Shown in pieces: positions 1-8,462 of a DNA stretch of 64,000 bases (position 1 is the stretch's first letter; every line of letters starts with the position of its first letter). The notes under the pieces were generated by a model, which saw only the letters and a program-made list of their open reading frames with translations, had not been told where the DNA came from and did no database searches. This stretch comes from Solibacillus sp. FSL R7-0668 (GTDB taxonomy: Bacteria; Bacillota; Bacilli; Bacillales_A; Planococcaceae). Position numbers and translations under genes: made by a program. The stretch covers positions 2,792,001 through 2,856,000 of the forward strand of contig NZ_JBBOUU010000001.1 of NCBI RefSeq assembly GCF_038006205.1, written 5' to 3'.

Positions 1-1188
1 AATGATTGGTTTTTCATTTGTTTCCCCTGTACTTTCAGTCATTGGTGCTATTGGCTTTTCAGTTGTTTTAATCTCTACACGCTCTGTAACGGGAGAAATG
101 GGTTGTTTTGCTGGAGTACGGTTTATGGCAGCTTGAATTTGCGCTGTTATTTCCTGCTGATGATGGGCTAAATAATGCGCATATTGAATGGTATGTTTGA
201 CTACGTCTAGTTCCAAGTAAAAGGCAGGGGGACATCCCGGTCGCCAATTTACTTCATAAATCCAAAGCTTGCCGTTTTCATCTAAGCCGACATCAATGCC
301 GATTTCATCAATGACCTCCTGAAATTTAACCATTTGAATATCATCTAAATGGCGTGCCAAAGACAAGCCAAAATGCTCTAGCATCCGCTTAATATTAAAT
401 GCTTCATCAGGAAATTGTAATTGTAAAAAGGGTTCTAAGTAATTTGTAAAACCACCATTATTAATATTTGGAATAATCGAACCTTGGGGCGCAACACGAG
501 GATAGACGGTCGTAATGATCCATTCCCCTTGACCATTTTTTTGAACATGAATTCGAAAATCAAATACTTGCCCGCTTTTCAAGGTGGATTGAATATAGGG
601 CTGTAAAATAAACGTTTCTACGGCTAAATGCTGTTGTAAAAATAGGTCGAGCTGTTCCTTAGTGAATCGTTCCTTCCCTGTATCCTTTTGTACTTCATAA
701 CCATTTGCTAGCTTTGAAATAAAGTAGATTCCCTTCCCCTTACGACCTTCCACTGGTTTAAAAACAACCTTTTTATAAATTTGAATATGCTGATAAAATT
801 GTGCTTCATTTTTTACACTTATTGTAGGAATGAGGTAGCTCGCAAACTCCTTCCCTTCTTGCAAGCGTTTAGTAATATTCAATTTATTGCCGATTGAATT
901 TGTCGTGAAGGGGATTTCTTTGCGTAATAGCCTTAAAATATTTTTGGAGATGGCTAATTTTTCTGGACTTCCTGCGTTATAAATCACATCAGGAAAGGGA
1001 ACCGTTTTTTCCTGCCAAACCCCTTCTTCTAAAACTTTTGCTTGAATTGTTCGTGTCGTAAAATTAACCGCTCTCGGAGTAAAATAATAAAATTGCATTC
1101 CTTCAGCCTTAGCAACTGCTGCAAAGGCGTATGATTTCAACACGGTTTCGGGATCTTTCCGATGATGCAACATGCCAATTATTGTCAC
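1..1188 (-). CDS. YheC/YheD-type endospore coat-associated ATP-grasp protein (3' end outside window)
   Basis: The frame is open from a GTG at 1188 to the window edge (396 codons), so the C terminus is missing. The start is chosen because AAGGAGT lies just upstream and the first residues are VTIIGMLHHRKDPETVLKSY. The middle has ATP-grasp features: KPVEGRKGKGIYFI (nucleotide-binding lysine and glycine-rich loop), DFRIHVQ, then IGIDVGLDENGKLWIYEVNWRPG (metal-binding acidic/Asn strand). This matches the Bacillus YheC/YheD family, which is linked to the spore coat; its substrate is unknown. Past residue about 340 the protein becomes a low-complexity Thr/Pro/Glu-rich tail, which is unusual for the family. 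It lies 24 bp downstream of the next gene and is probably co-transcribed with it. Confidence 0.85.
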   Translation of the reverse strand, partial: MTIIGMLHHRKDPETVLKSYAFAAVAKAEGMQFYYFTPRAVNFTTRTIQAKVLEEGVWQEKTVPFPDVIYNAGSPEKLAISKNILRLLRKEIPFTTNSIGNKLNITKRLQEGKEFASYLIPTISVKNEAQFYQHIQIYKKVVFKPVEGRKGKGIYFISKLANGYEVQKDTGKERFTKEQLDLFLQQHLAVETFILQPYIQSTLKSGQVFDFRIHVQKNGQGEWIITTVYPRVAPQGSIIPNINNGGFTNYLEPFLQLQFPDEAFNIKRMLEHFGLSLARHLDDIQMVKFQEVIDEIGIDVGLDENGKLWIYEVNWRPGCPPAFYLELDVVKHTIQYAHYLAHHQQEITAQIQAAINRTPAKQPISPVTERVEIKTTEKPIAPMTESTGETNEKPII

Positions 1189-1212
1189 AAATTTACACTC
1201 CTTTTTATCCTT

Positions 1213-1638
1213 CTACCATTTCGATTCAATATAATACTTTTTACTTAACAGTGCTGGCTCTAAAAGTTGGATTGCCAGCATGGAACTAAAATCCAGAGTT
1301 ATCTGTGTATCCGTTTTTTCTAGCCGAATAACATCCTTTATGGCATTTGTAGGCTGCTCCTCTAGATCAAATGCGTCTAAAAGCGTTAATATCACGCGGG
1401 ATGCTTCTATTGCCTCTAAGCGAAAGAAGCTTGTTGCTGTATGCTTTTTTGGATTTATCGTTGTGTACAATCTACATTCCTTTGTCGTAAAGCAAAATGG
1501 TATAGTATCGCTCCCTACAAGCTTTTCAAAAAAATGACCGTAATACTTTGACCAAGAATTCGCGAGCAAGTCTTGCATTTGTTTTAAATCGTTTAGTGCT
1601 CCATATAATACAGGTTGCTTATGATTTTCATTATTCAC
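1213..1638 (-). CDS. Hypothetical protein upstream of the YheC/D-like gene
   Basis: A 141-residue soluble protein that I do not recognise. The ATG at 1638 has a strong ribosome binding site (AAGGGGGAGAGG) about 6 bases upstream, which supports it as a real gene. There is no signal peptide or membrane segment; composition is mixed alpha/beta with few motifs (a single Cys pair, FCFTTKEC, around residues 48-55). It ends 24 bp before the YheC/D-like gene on the same strand, so the two are probably one transcript, and a role with that putative spore-coat ATP-grasp protein is possible but is inference only. Confidence 0.7.
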   Translation of the reverse strand: MNNENHKQPVLYGALNDLKQMQDLLANSWSKYYGHFFEKLVGSDTIPFCFTTKECRLYTTINPKKHTATSFFRLEAIEASRVILTLLDAFDLEEQPTNAIKDVIRLEKTDTQITLDFSSMLAIQLLEPALLSKKYYIESKW

Positions 1639-1954
1639 AAAACCTCTCCCCCTTCTTTTGTCGCGTATCTAGTCACTTTTGCAAATAGCCCTTCTTACAA
1701 AGTGCTTCCTTATACGATATGACTGTGTGTGAATGATTGGTGATAGGTTATGCCTAATTATTGCAATTTCAATTTTGTTTTTCTCGCTTTCTACGTTTCG
1801 TGGCTGTGCCTGTAGATTTTAAATAAACCCCAACTGACCACTACTGTTTTATGTTTATTGGCACTTTTAGCCGTGTCAAATTTTTGATAAGGTATCAATA
1901 ATCGCGAAACAACAATTAATCAGCTGAACGACAACATCTTGGAGGGCTTATTTT
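1639..1954. other. Divergent intergenic region, no recognised element
   Basis: About 316 bases between the minus-strand unknown gene and the plus-strand ECF S component. I see a short perfect hairpin TTGATA-AGG-TATCAA at 1884-1898 and no clear sigma-A promoter. I looked for TPP, preQ1, FMN and folate riboswitch signatures, which often precede S-component genes, and did not find one. Confidence 0.5.
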
Positions 1955-2494
1955 ATGGCAAAAACATCAACGCTCACGAAATCATCTAGTAAAACTTTCG
2001 ATATCATTTTATCGGCTATGCTTATTACGCTCGTATTTGTGGCGACCTTATTTTTAAATATTCGATTACCAATAGCAGCGAATGGCGGATTGGTTCATTT
2101 AGGGACGGCTATGCTTTTCATCATTTCCATTGTCTTTGGACCTAAAAAAGGGGCACTTGCGGGGGCATTCGGAATGGCTTTATTTGATTTATTTTCGGGC
2201 TGGACACTTTGGGCACCCTTTACATTCATTGCTCGTGGCTTACAGGGATATGTAGTCGGCAAAATTGCCTGGTCTTCCAATCGTCAAGGGAAGAATGTAG
2301 GCTTCAATATTTTAGCCATTATTGTTTCTGTACCTGTAATGTTGGCAGGGTATTATGTTTGCGAAGCCATTTTATTTAAAAGTTTAGTAATTCCATTTGC
2401 TTCAATTCCTGGTAATCTTGTTCAAAATGCAGTAGGGATTGTCATTGCAATACCTGTAGCGATTGCGCTAAAAAAATTACCTATTTTCAAATAA
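1955..2494 (+). CDS. ECF transporter S component (COG4720/ECF-riboflavin-type S family), orphan
   Basis: A 179-residue integral membrane protein with about six hydrophobic segments. The segment GLVHLGTAMLFIISIVFGPK, followed by GALAGAFGMALFDLFSGWTL and WAPFTFIARGLQGYVVGKIA, resembles the substrate-specificity subunits grouped as ECF-type S components (COG4720/PF07155). Such proteins bind a vitamin or related small molecule and work with the shared EcfA1A2T energy module, which is not encoded in this window, so this is an orphan S subunit. The substrate cannot be told from sequence; no riboswitch was recognised upstream. The start ATG at 1955 follows TTGGAGGGC. It converges with the next gene at a shared terminator. 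Confidence 0.75.
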   Translation: MAKTSTLTKSSSKTFDIILSAMLITLVFVATLFLNIRLPIAANGGLVHLGTAMLFIISIVFGPKKGALAGAFGMALFDLFSGWTLWAPFTFIARGLQGYVVGKIAWSSNRQGKNVGFNILAIIVSVPVMLAGYYVCEAILFKSLVIPFASIPGNLVQNAVGIVIAIPVAIALKKLPIFK

Positions 2495-2498
2495 TAAA

Positions 2499-2537
2499 AG
2501 AGGATCGCACGGATGAATTCCACGCGATCCTCTTTTT
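2499..2537. terminator. Bidirectional terminator between ECF S gene and isochorismatase gene
   Basis: Stem AAGAGGATCGC / GCGATCCTCTT around a short loop, with A-run before and T-run after, so it can serve both converging genes. The plus-strand T-run overlaps the stop codon of the minus-strand gene. Confidence 0.85.
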
Positions 2538-3075
2538 ATTTCACGATTTTACTAATAGCTTTAAAGGTATCCCCTTGCGCAATTTGCTGCATTTCAAAAA
2601 GTGCCATTTCCACACTTGTGATGTTCGCACCAAGCTGCAGCATTTTTTGTATACCGACTTCTCGGTTACCTGCTGTTCGGGAAGACACACAGTCGGCTAT
2701 CACTTCCACCTCATAGCCATTCGCTAGTAAGTGCGCGGCTGTTTGATAGACGCAAATATGTGTTTCAATCCCCGCTAATAGCACTTTTTTACGTCCCGTT
2801 TGCTCCAATGCTTGTACAAATTCTGGCGTATCGTACGCACTAAATGTAATCTTTTCGATTGGCTTTTGATCTGTTAAATGCATGGCAATACGCTCATCAG
2901 TTGGACCAAGCCCTTTTGGATATTGCTCTAGCCATAAAATCGGTAATTGTAATACCTTTGCCCCTTGTACAATATTGGAAATGTTCTCTAAGACAAAGTC
3001 ACTTTCATCGACAATTTGTGCTAATTTCCCCTGAATATCAATCAATACTAAAACGGTTTCTTGTTTTTGTAGCAT
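2536..3075 (-). CDS. Isochorismatase-family cysteine hydrolase
   Basis: A 179-residue protein of the isochorismatase-like fold (nicotinamidase/YcaC-type hydrolases). The catalytic triad can be placed: Asp in VLVLIDIQGKL (about residue 13), a lysine region near residue 70-75 (QKPIEKITFSAYD), and the nucleophile Cys in LLAGIETHICVYQTA (about residue 107), preceded by the usual cis-peptide turn. It lacks the long metal-site insert of nicotinamidases, so a YcaC-like hydrolase of uncertain substrate is the safest call. It appears monocistronic, with ATG at 3075 and AGGGGGAGAG upstream. Confidence 0.85.
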   Translation of the reverse strand: MLQKQETVLVLIDIQGKLAQIVDESDFVLENISNIVQGAKVLQLPILWLEQYPKGLGPTDERIAMHLTDQKPIEKITFSAYDTPEFVQALEQTGRKKVLLAGIETHICVYQTAAHLLANGYEVEVIADCVSSRTAGNREVGIQKMLQLGANITSVEMALFEMQQIAQGDTFKAISKIVK

Positions 3076-3203
3076 AAAATCTCTCCCCCTCTGTTTTATT
3101 CTTCTCTATTATACGAATTGTACCTAAAAAAGATAAAGTGTTTTCTATTATTGAAACACGTCGTTTGACCCTGTATAGTGAAAGGAGAAATGGAGGATTT
3201 AAG

Positions 3204-3689
3204 ATGCTACGTCTTAGTTGGCTCATTAGTATGGGCATTAGTTTATTTGGGGTCATGATTATTCAGCATTTTTTCACAATGAAACCAGATAAAACGGCAA
3301 ATGCAGGTAACTTAGGGGCATTAGGCATTGCGCTTGTAGCTCCGTTTATTTTGCTTAGCCTCTTTATTACATATCGCTTTTTTGTTGAAAACTCGCGACA
3401 TGCGCGTGATCATATGATGCGCATGATTTATTTCGTATTTGGGATAGCGCTGCTTGTTGTACTCGTTTTTTATGCAAATGGGTATAAAGACGATGTATTG
3501 ACTCAATTAGGCGGTGGCCCAAACACACCCGGCTCTCAAATTTACGGCTTTCCAGTACTAAATGAATATACAAATAATATTTTCATCAATTTTTATACAT
3601 TCGGTATAATCCATACAATTAGCGCTCTTCTCGGTGCCATTATCGGAATTGTGCGCCCTGCCAAGCAAGCAGAAGTTGAGGAGCAATAA
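3204..3689 (+). CDS. Small integral membrane protein (YufK/DUF5366-like)
   Basis: A 161-residue membrane protein with four predicted helices (about residues 5-25, 38-60, 75-96, 128-150). The ATG at 3204 is chosen because GGAGG lies 7 bases upstream; an in-frame reading from further upstream has no ribosome site. It has a conserved-looking non-membrane stretch between helices 3 and 4 (GGGPNTPGSQIYGFPVLNEY). It resembles the uncharacterised YufK/DUF5366 family of Bacillus, but that assignment is from memory of the pattern and is tentative. Function unknown. Monocistronic, with its own terminator. Confidence 0.65.
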   Translation: MLRLSWLISMGISLFGVMIIQHFFTMKPDKTANAGNLGALGIALVAPFILLSLFITYRFFVENSRHARDHMMRMIYFVFGIALLVVLVFYANGYKDDVLTQLGGGPNTPGSQIYGFPVLNEYTNNIFINFYTFGIIHTISALLGAIIGIVRPAKQAEVEEQ

Positions 3690-3690
3690 T

Positions 3691-3730
3691 AAAACCCCGA
3701 ACGTCGTTTTCATGCGACATTCGGGGTTTT
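3691..3730. terminator. Bidirectional terminator
   Basis: Stem AAAACCCCGAA / TTCGGGGTTTT between the converging small membrane-protein gene and pheT; A-run and T-run on either side fit use in both directions. Confidence 0.85.
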
Positions 3731-3744
3731 AAAATACAATTAAT

Positions 3745-6150
3745 TTATCGTACTTCCGCGCCAGCTGCTGCTAATGCTTTTAGTACTTTATTATGCGCTG
3801 CTACGACTTCTTCATCTGTTAACGTACGCTCTGGATCGAAATAAGTTAAGGAGAACGCTACTGATTTTTTACCTGAAGCCATTTTCTCACCTGCGTATAC
3901 GTCAAATACTTTTACGTCTTTCAGTAAGCTTGTGCCTGCACCTTTAATGATTGCTACGATTTCACCCGCTGGCGTTGTAACATCTAGCTCTAACGCGATG
4001 TCACGGCTCATTGCTGGGAAACGAGGAATGATGCTGTACACTAACTCCTCTTTTGCTGATGCTAAAATGGCACGTAAATTTAATTCCGCTACATATGTTT
4101 CTTTTACGTCAAATGCCTTTTGTTCTTGTGGGTGAAGCTGCGCAATCACCCCAACTTTTTCGCCATCTAACAATATTTCTGCTGTACGACCTGGGTGTAA
4201 GCCGTCTAATTGCGCTTTTGCATAAGAAACACGAGCTGTTAAACCTAATTTTTCAAATACAGTCTCGATAATACCCTTTGCTACGAAGAAATCTACGTTT
4301 TTCTTTTCGCCTTGCCATGTGTTGTCAATCCATTTACCTGTTAATACAAGCGCTAAATGCTCTTCCTCAAATGGAAGCTCTTCAGCCGTTTGACCAAGGA
4401 ATACAGAGCCAATTTCATACATCGCCACTGTTTCTGCTTGGCGCGCCACATTATACGCTGCTGCTTCTACTAAATGTGGAATTAAGCTTTGACGTAAAGT
4501 AGAGCGTTCTTCAGACATCGGCATTAATAATTTCGTCGTTTCTTCTGCTTGTAATGCAAATTTTTGAGAAAGTGCTGCCGATGTTAATGAATACGTTACC
4601 GCTTGATAAAGACCTGCGCCTTCCATCACACTACGTACAATACGACGACCTGCTTGATACGGTGTTAAGCTTCCGATTTGTTCACTTGCTGGTAAGCTGA
4701 TTGGAATTTCATCGTAGCCATACATACGTGCGATTTCTTCCACAATATCTTCAGGAATTTTAATATCCTGGCGTCGTGTTGGCGCATCGATAATTAACTT
4801 ACCATTCGCTGCCTCTACGTCGAATTTTAGGCGTTCTAAAATAGACAGCATATCTTCTAATGAAATCTTCATCCCTAAACGACCATTTACGAAGTCTGGA
4901 GATACAACAACACGAGCGGGTGCTTTGTCTAGCTCGTCAACTAATACAGTACCTTCTAGCACGTCACCGCCCGCAAGCTCAGCTAAAAGTTGTGCTGCAC
5001 GCTCTGCTGCTGGTAAAACGCGGTTCGGGTCGACACCTTTTTCGAAACGAGCCGATGAATCTGAGCGTAAGCCGATATCTTTTGATGTACGACGCACGCT
5101 TGCTGGGTTGAAGTAAGCTGATTCAATTACTACTGTTGTTGTCGCATCTGATACCTCTGATTTCGCACCACCCATTACACCAGCAATTGCCTCAGCCTCT
5201 TTACCATTCGTAATCACTAAGTTATGTGACGCTAATGTACGCTCTTGATCATCTAAAGTGGTCATCACTTCGCCGTCTTTTGCCAAACGCGTTACGATTT
5301 CGCCTGTTGCAAGCTTGTCGTAGTCAAAGGCATGTAGTGGTTGACCGTATTCCATTAATACGTAGTTTGTAATATCAACCACGTTATTATGTGGACGTAC
5401 ACCTGCTGCCATTAGCGCATGTTGTAACCAAAGAGGCGATTCCTTCACCTCAATGTTTTTCACAACTTTTGCTGCGTACATTGGATTGGCTTCTTTATCT
5501 TCTACAGATAATGTTAAAACGTCTGCTGCTTTTTCTGAAGAAGATGTATATGAAATTTCAGGAAGCTTCACATCTTGTTCTAAAATCGCCGCTACTTCAT
5601 AAGCAACTCCTAGCATGCTCATTGCGTCAGAACGATTTGGTGTTAAGCCAAGCTCTAACACGATGTCACGTAAGCCTAAAACTTCTAAAGCATCTGTACC
5701 TGGAACAGCATCTGCCGGTAATACGTAAATCCCTTCCGCATATGCTTTTGGCACAAGACGGCCCTCAATCCCTAACTCTTGTAACGAGCAAATCATACCG
5801 TTTGATTCTTGACCACGTAATTTCGCTTTTTTGATTTTGATGCCGCCTGGTAATTTTGCGCCTGGACGTGCTACGATTACTTTTTGGCCTGCATCGACAT
5901 TCGGTGCACCACATACGATTTGTTGTAATTCTTCTTCGCCAACATCTACTTGGCACACATTTAATTTATCTGCTTCTGGGTGCTTTTCTTTCGATACAAC
6001 ATGACCAACAACTACATTGGTCATGCCAGATGCACGATCGATTACTGAATCTACCTCAATACCTGCGCGCGTAATTTTTTCTGCTAATTCGTTTGCCTCT
6101 AATGCTGAAATATCAACGTATTGGCTTAACCATTTTAAAGATACTAACAT
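3745..6150 (-). CDS. pheT: Phenylalanyl-tRNA synthetase beta subunit
   Basis: An 801-residue protein, the usual length of bacterial PheT. It pairs with PheS as an alpha2-beta2 enzyme that charges tRNA-Phe. Domains in order: N-terminal tRNA-binding OB domain (about 40-150, starts MLVSLKWLSQYVD), B3/4 domain carrying the editing site (about 210-370), B5 (about 405-475), inactive class II core, and C-terminal anticodon-binding FDX-ACB domain (about 707-800, from YSIIPRFPAMSRDIALELD). The start at 6150 is set by homology and AAGGGGGAC just upstream; the open frame continues 29 codons further with no reason to be translated. It follows pheS by 13 bases. Confidence 0.97.
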   Translation of the reverse strand: MLVSLKWLSQYVDISALEANELAEKITRAGIEVDSVIDRASGMTNVVVGHVVSKEKHPEADKLNVCQVDVGEEELQQIVCGAPNVDAGQKVIVARPGAKLPGGIKIKKAKLRGQESNGMICSLQELGIEGRLVPKAYAEGIYVLPADAVPGTDALEVLGLRDIVLELGLTPNRSDAMSMLGVAYEVAAILEQDVKLPEISYTSSSEKAADVLTLSVEDKEANPMYAAKVVKNIEVKESPLWLQHALMAAGVRPHNNVVDITNYVLMEYGQPLHAFDYDKLATGEIVTRLAKDGEVMTTLDDQERTLASHNLVITNGKEAEAIAGVMGGAKSEVSDATTTVVIESAYFNPASVRRTSKDIGLRSDSSARFEKGVDPNRVLPAAERAAQLLAELAGGDVLEGTVLVDELDKAPARVVVSPDFVNGRLGMKISLEDMLSILERLKFDVEAANGKLIIDAPTRRQDIKIPEDIVEEIARMYGYDEIPISLPASEQIGSLTPYQAGRRIVRSVMEGAGLYQAVTYSLTSAALSQKFALQAEETTKLLMPMSEERSTLRQSLIPHLVEAAAYNVARQAETVAMYEIGSVFLGQTAEELPFEEEHLALVLTGKWIDNTWQGEKKNVDFFVAKGIIETVFEKLGLTARVSYAKAQLDGLHPGRTAEILLDGEKVGVIAQLHPQEQKAFDVKETYVAELNLRAILASAKEELVYSIIPRFPAMSRDIALELDVTTPAGEIVAIIKGAGTSLLKDVKVFDVYAGEKMASGKKSVAFSLTYFDPERTLTDEEVVAAHNKVLKALAAAGAEVR

Positions 6151-6163
6151 TTTTTTGTCCCCC

Positions 6164-7201
6164 TTACACTTCTGCCTGGTGGAATTGTGATAAGAAGCGT
6201 GTGTCATTTGTATAGAAATGACGAATATCATCCACACCGTATTTTAACATTGCGATACGTTCTGCTCCGATACCAAACGCAAATCCAGAAAGCTTAGTTG
6301 AATCATAACCAGCCATTTCAAGAACATTTGGGTGAACCATACCAGCACCTAAAATTTCAATCCAGCCCGTTTGCTTACATACGTTACAGCCTTTACCTGA
6401 GCATTTATGACAAGAAACGTCTACTTCTACAGATGGCTCTGTGAATGGGAAGAAGGATGGACGTAGGCGAATTTCACGCTCTGCACCGAACATTTTCTTT
6501 GCTAGTGCATCAAGTGTCCCTTTAAGGTCAGACATACGAATGTTTTCGCCAATAACAAGTCCTTCAATTTGCATGAATTGATGAGAGTGTGTTGCATCGT
6601 CTGTATCACGGCGGAATACTTTACCTGGGCAAATAACACGAATTGGCTCGCCTTTTTTGGCTTCCATTGTACGTGCTTGTACTGGTGAAGTATGTGTACG
6701 TAATAATGTTTCTTCAGAGATGTAGAATGAATCCTGCATATCACGTGCTGGGTGACCTTTAGGTAAGTTCATCGCTTCGAAGTTGTAGTAGTCTTTTTCT
6801 ACTTCTGGCCCTTCTACGATTTCGTAGCCCATGCCTAAAAATAAGTCTTCAATTTCTTCGATTACGCGTGTTAAGGGATGACGGTTGCCGACACGTACTT
6901 TTGCGCCTGGTAATGTTACGTCAATTGATTCGCTTTCAAGCTGTGCTATAATGGCTGCTTCTTCTAAAATGGCTACCTTTTTCTCAAGCTCTGCTGTTAC
7001 GTTTTCGCGCACTGTATTCACTAGTGCCCCCATTTTCGGACGCTCTTCAGCAGAAAGCTTCCCCATTCCTTTTAATAGGTCCGTGATTGGCCCTTTTTTA
7101 CCTAAATACGCAACACGAACTTCATTTAATGCTTTTAAATTAGCGGCAGCTTCAATTTTTGCTAAAGCTTCTTGCTCTAATTGCTTTAATTGTTGTTCCA
7201 T
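6164..7201 (-). CDS. pheS: Phenylalanyl-tRNA synthetase alpha subunit
   Basis: A 345-residue class II aminoacyl-tRNA synthetase catalytic subunit. It has the N-terminal coiled-coil arm (1-90), motif 2 region [19 protein letters not shown] (about 198-216) and motif 3 [17 protein letters not shown] (about 305-321). The Cys-rich loop [16 protein letters not shown] (about 263-278) is typical of Bacillus PheS. ATG at 7201 follows AAGGAGGAA. It is the first gene of pheS-pheT, transcribed from a promoter at about 7527-7555 through a T-box leader, so expression should rise when uncharged tRNA-Phe accumulates. Confidence 0.97.
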   Translation of the reverse strand: MEQQLKQLEQEALAKIEAAANLKALNEVRVAYLGKKGPITDLLKGMGKLSAEERPKMGALVNTVRENVTAELEKKVAILEEAAIIAQLESESIDVTLPGAKVRVGNRHPLTRVIEEIEDLFLGMGYEIVEGPEVEKDYYNFEAMNLPKGHPARDMQDSFYISEETLLRTHTSPVQARTMEAKKGEPIRVICPGKVFRRDTDDATHSHQFMQIEGLVIGENIRMSDLKGTLDALAKKMFGAEREIRLRPSFFPFTEPSVEVDVSCHKCSGKGCNVCKQTGWIEILGAGMVHPNVLEMAGYDSTKLSGFAFGIGAERIAMLKYGVDDIRHFYTNDTRFLSQFHQAEV

Positions 7202-7261
7202 TGATTAATTCCTCCTTTATAACATTTTCCATAATGTGTAATGTCTAACATTTATGAAAAC

Positions 7262-7520
7262 AAAAAAACCTCGCCCCCAAAAAAGGGACGAGGACGAGTT
7301 TCGCGGTACCACCCTAGTTATTGCAAAATGCAATCACTTCATTGGAGCTAACGACTGTTTCCAGCCGGCAATCCTTTCACCGAAATCGGCTCCCGGACGC
7401 TGCTCGCGGGGTGAACTTCATTATACGTTTTGCTAGCATGCTTTCAGTCAATGGCACACATTTCCTAAAACAAAACCTGTACAACTACTCTTCCCGGTCA
7501 AAGCATTTAGTAATTATTCT
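7262..7520 (-). ncRNA. T-box leader of pheST
   Basis: The minus strand carries the T-box motif AGGGTGGTACCGCG (7302-7315), which pairs with the tRNA acceptor end, followed by a terminator stem built from CCTCGTCCC and the GGGGGCGAGG at 7262-7290 with a T-run. Further 5' is the stem I start GGGAAGAGTAG (about 7484-7495). A candidate specifier codon UUC (Phe) lies at 7413-7415 in TGAAGTTCACC. The assignment as a T-box is firm; the exact specifier position is inferred by comparison with other T-boxes. Confidence 0.93.
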
Positions 7521-7526
7521 TCAACT

Positions 7527-7555
7527 AGTCTACTCGATATTGAAGCATTTTTCAA
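7527..7555 (-). promoter_or_regulatory. Sigma-A-type promoter of pheST
   Basis: On the minus strand, -35 TTGAAA (7550-7555), 17-base spacer, -10 TAGACT (7527-7532). Initiation would fall near 7520, just before the T-box. It lies only about 25 bases past the qoxD stop codon. Confidence 0.6.
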
Positions 7556-7577
7556 CTAATTGAAGAAATTCGTTTGA

Positions 7578-7859
7578 TTACATATCCCAAATAAGGATTA
7601 AAAGTGTACCTAGAACTGTAATAATTACTAAACCTAAGCCGTATGCAATGTTTGAATAAATTGACCAACGATCTTTTGTTTCACCTGCGTGCATGAAGAT
7701 TGCAAACTGTAAAATCGCTTGAATAAACGCTGTGATTACTAGAACAATCATCCCTGTAGTGAATGACATTTCTGTAAAGTAAACAAGCAAGGCGATCACA
7801 GTTAACACTAGTGAAGACACAAAGCCCATTATTTGGCCAATTGGAAAGAATTTAGCCAT
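7578..7859 (-). CDS. qoxD: Menaquinol oxidase aa3 subunit IV
   Basis: A 93-residue protein with three membrane helices, matching the small subunit IV of heme-copper quinol oxidases. Its conserved feature is the helix GMIVLVITAFIQAILQFAIF followed by MHAGE. It stabilises the oxidase complex in the cytoplasmic membrane and has no redox centre. It is the last gene of qoxABCD, 3 bases after qoxC. No terminator is visible between its stop and the pheST promoter. Confidence 0.92.
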   Translation of the reverse strand: MAKFFPIGQIMGFVSSLVLTVIALLVYFTEMSFTTGMIVLVITAFIQAILQFAIFMHAGETKDRWSIYSNIAYGLGLVIITVLGTLLILIWDM

Positions 7860-7862
7860 AAA

Positions 7863-8462
7863 TTACATCATTCCTTTCAGGTAAATGAAACTGAAGATGA
7901 AGATCCAAACAACGTCTAGGAAATGCCAGTAAAGTGAGAATATGAATGTTTTACCAGCTGTTACTGAGTTTAAACCACGTTTAGCAATTTGATAAACTAA
8001 AAGTGCACCCCAGAATAGACCCATTGTTACGTGAAGTCCGTGTGTTCCTAATGTTGTTAATAAAATAGATGTGAAGGCACTAACTGTTAAACCAGCACCA
8101 ACATGTACATAGTGATAAAATTCGTAAATTTCAACACTTAAGAATACTGCACCTAATAGTAATGTAATCACCATGAAGTTAATCGTCGCTTTTTTACTAC
8201 CAAGACGCATTGCGTGAATTGCTAAACCAATTGTGAAACTTGATGTTAATAATACAAATGTTTCAATTAAAACTGGCGTAATTTCGAAAATTTCTGCACC
8301 AGTAGGACCACTACCTGTACGATCTACAAGTGTAAAGTATGATGCGAATAATGTACCGAATAACATGATTTCCGCACCTAGGAACACCCAGAAACCAAAG
8401 ATTTTCAGGTTATTTTCCTCTGTTGAGTACTCTAATGGAACGTTGTTATTAACTTTACTCAT
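7863..8462 (-). CDS. qoxC: Menaquinol oxidase aa3 subunit III
   Basis: A 199-residue subunit III with five membrane helices. Characteristic stretches are FGFWVFLGAEIMLFGTLFAS at the N terminus, THGLHVTMGLFWG in the middle and YWHFLDVVWIFIFSFIYL at the C terminus. It surrounds the catalytic subunit and helps proton uptake. Its start codon overlaps the qoxB stop by one base (TAATG), so translation is probably coupled. Confidence 0.95.
   Translation of the reverse strand: MSKVNNNVPLEYSTEENNLKIFGFWVFLGAEIMLFGTLFASYFTLVDRTGSGPTGAEIFEITPVLIETFVLLTSSFTIGLAIHAMRLGSKKATINFMVITLLLGAVFLSVEIYEFYHYVHVGAGLTVSAFTSILLTTLGTHGLHVTMGLFWGALLVYQIAKRGLNSVTAGKTFIFSLYWHFLDVVWIFIFSFIYLKGMM

Noticed and set aside
1761-1954. 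Possible vitamin riboswitch before the ECF S gene
   Set aside because: No TPP, preQ1, FMN, THF or cobalamin core motif could be matched by eye; kept only as a question.
5391-5834. 147-codon plus-strand open frame
   Set aside because: Antisense shadow of pheT; Leu/His-rich, no ribosome site.
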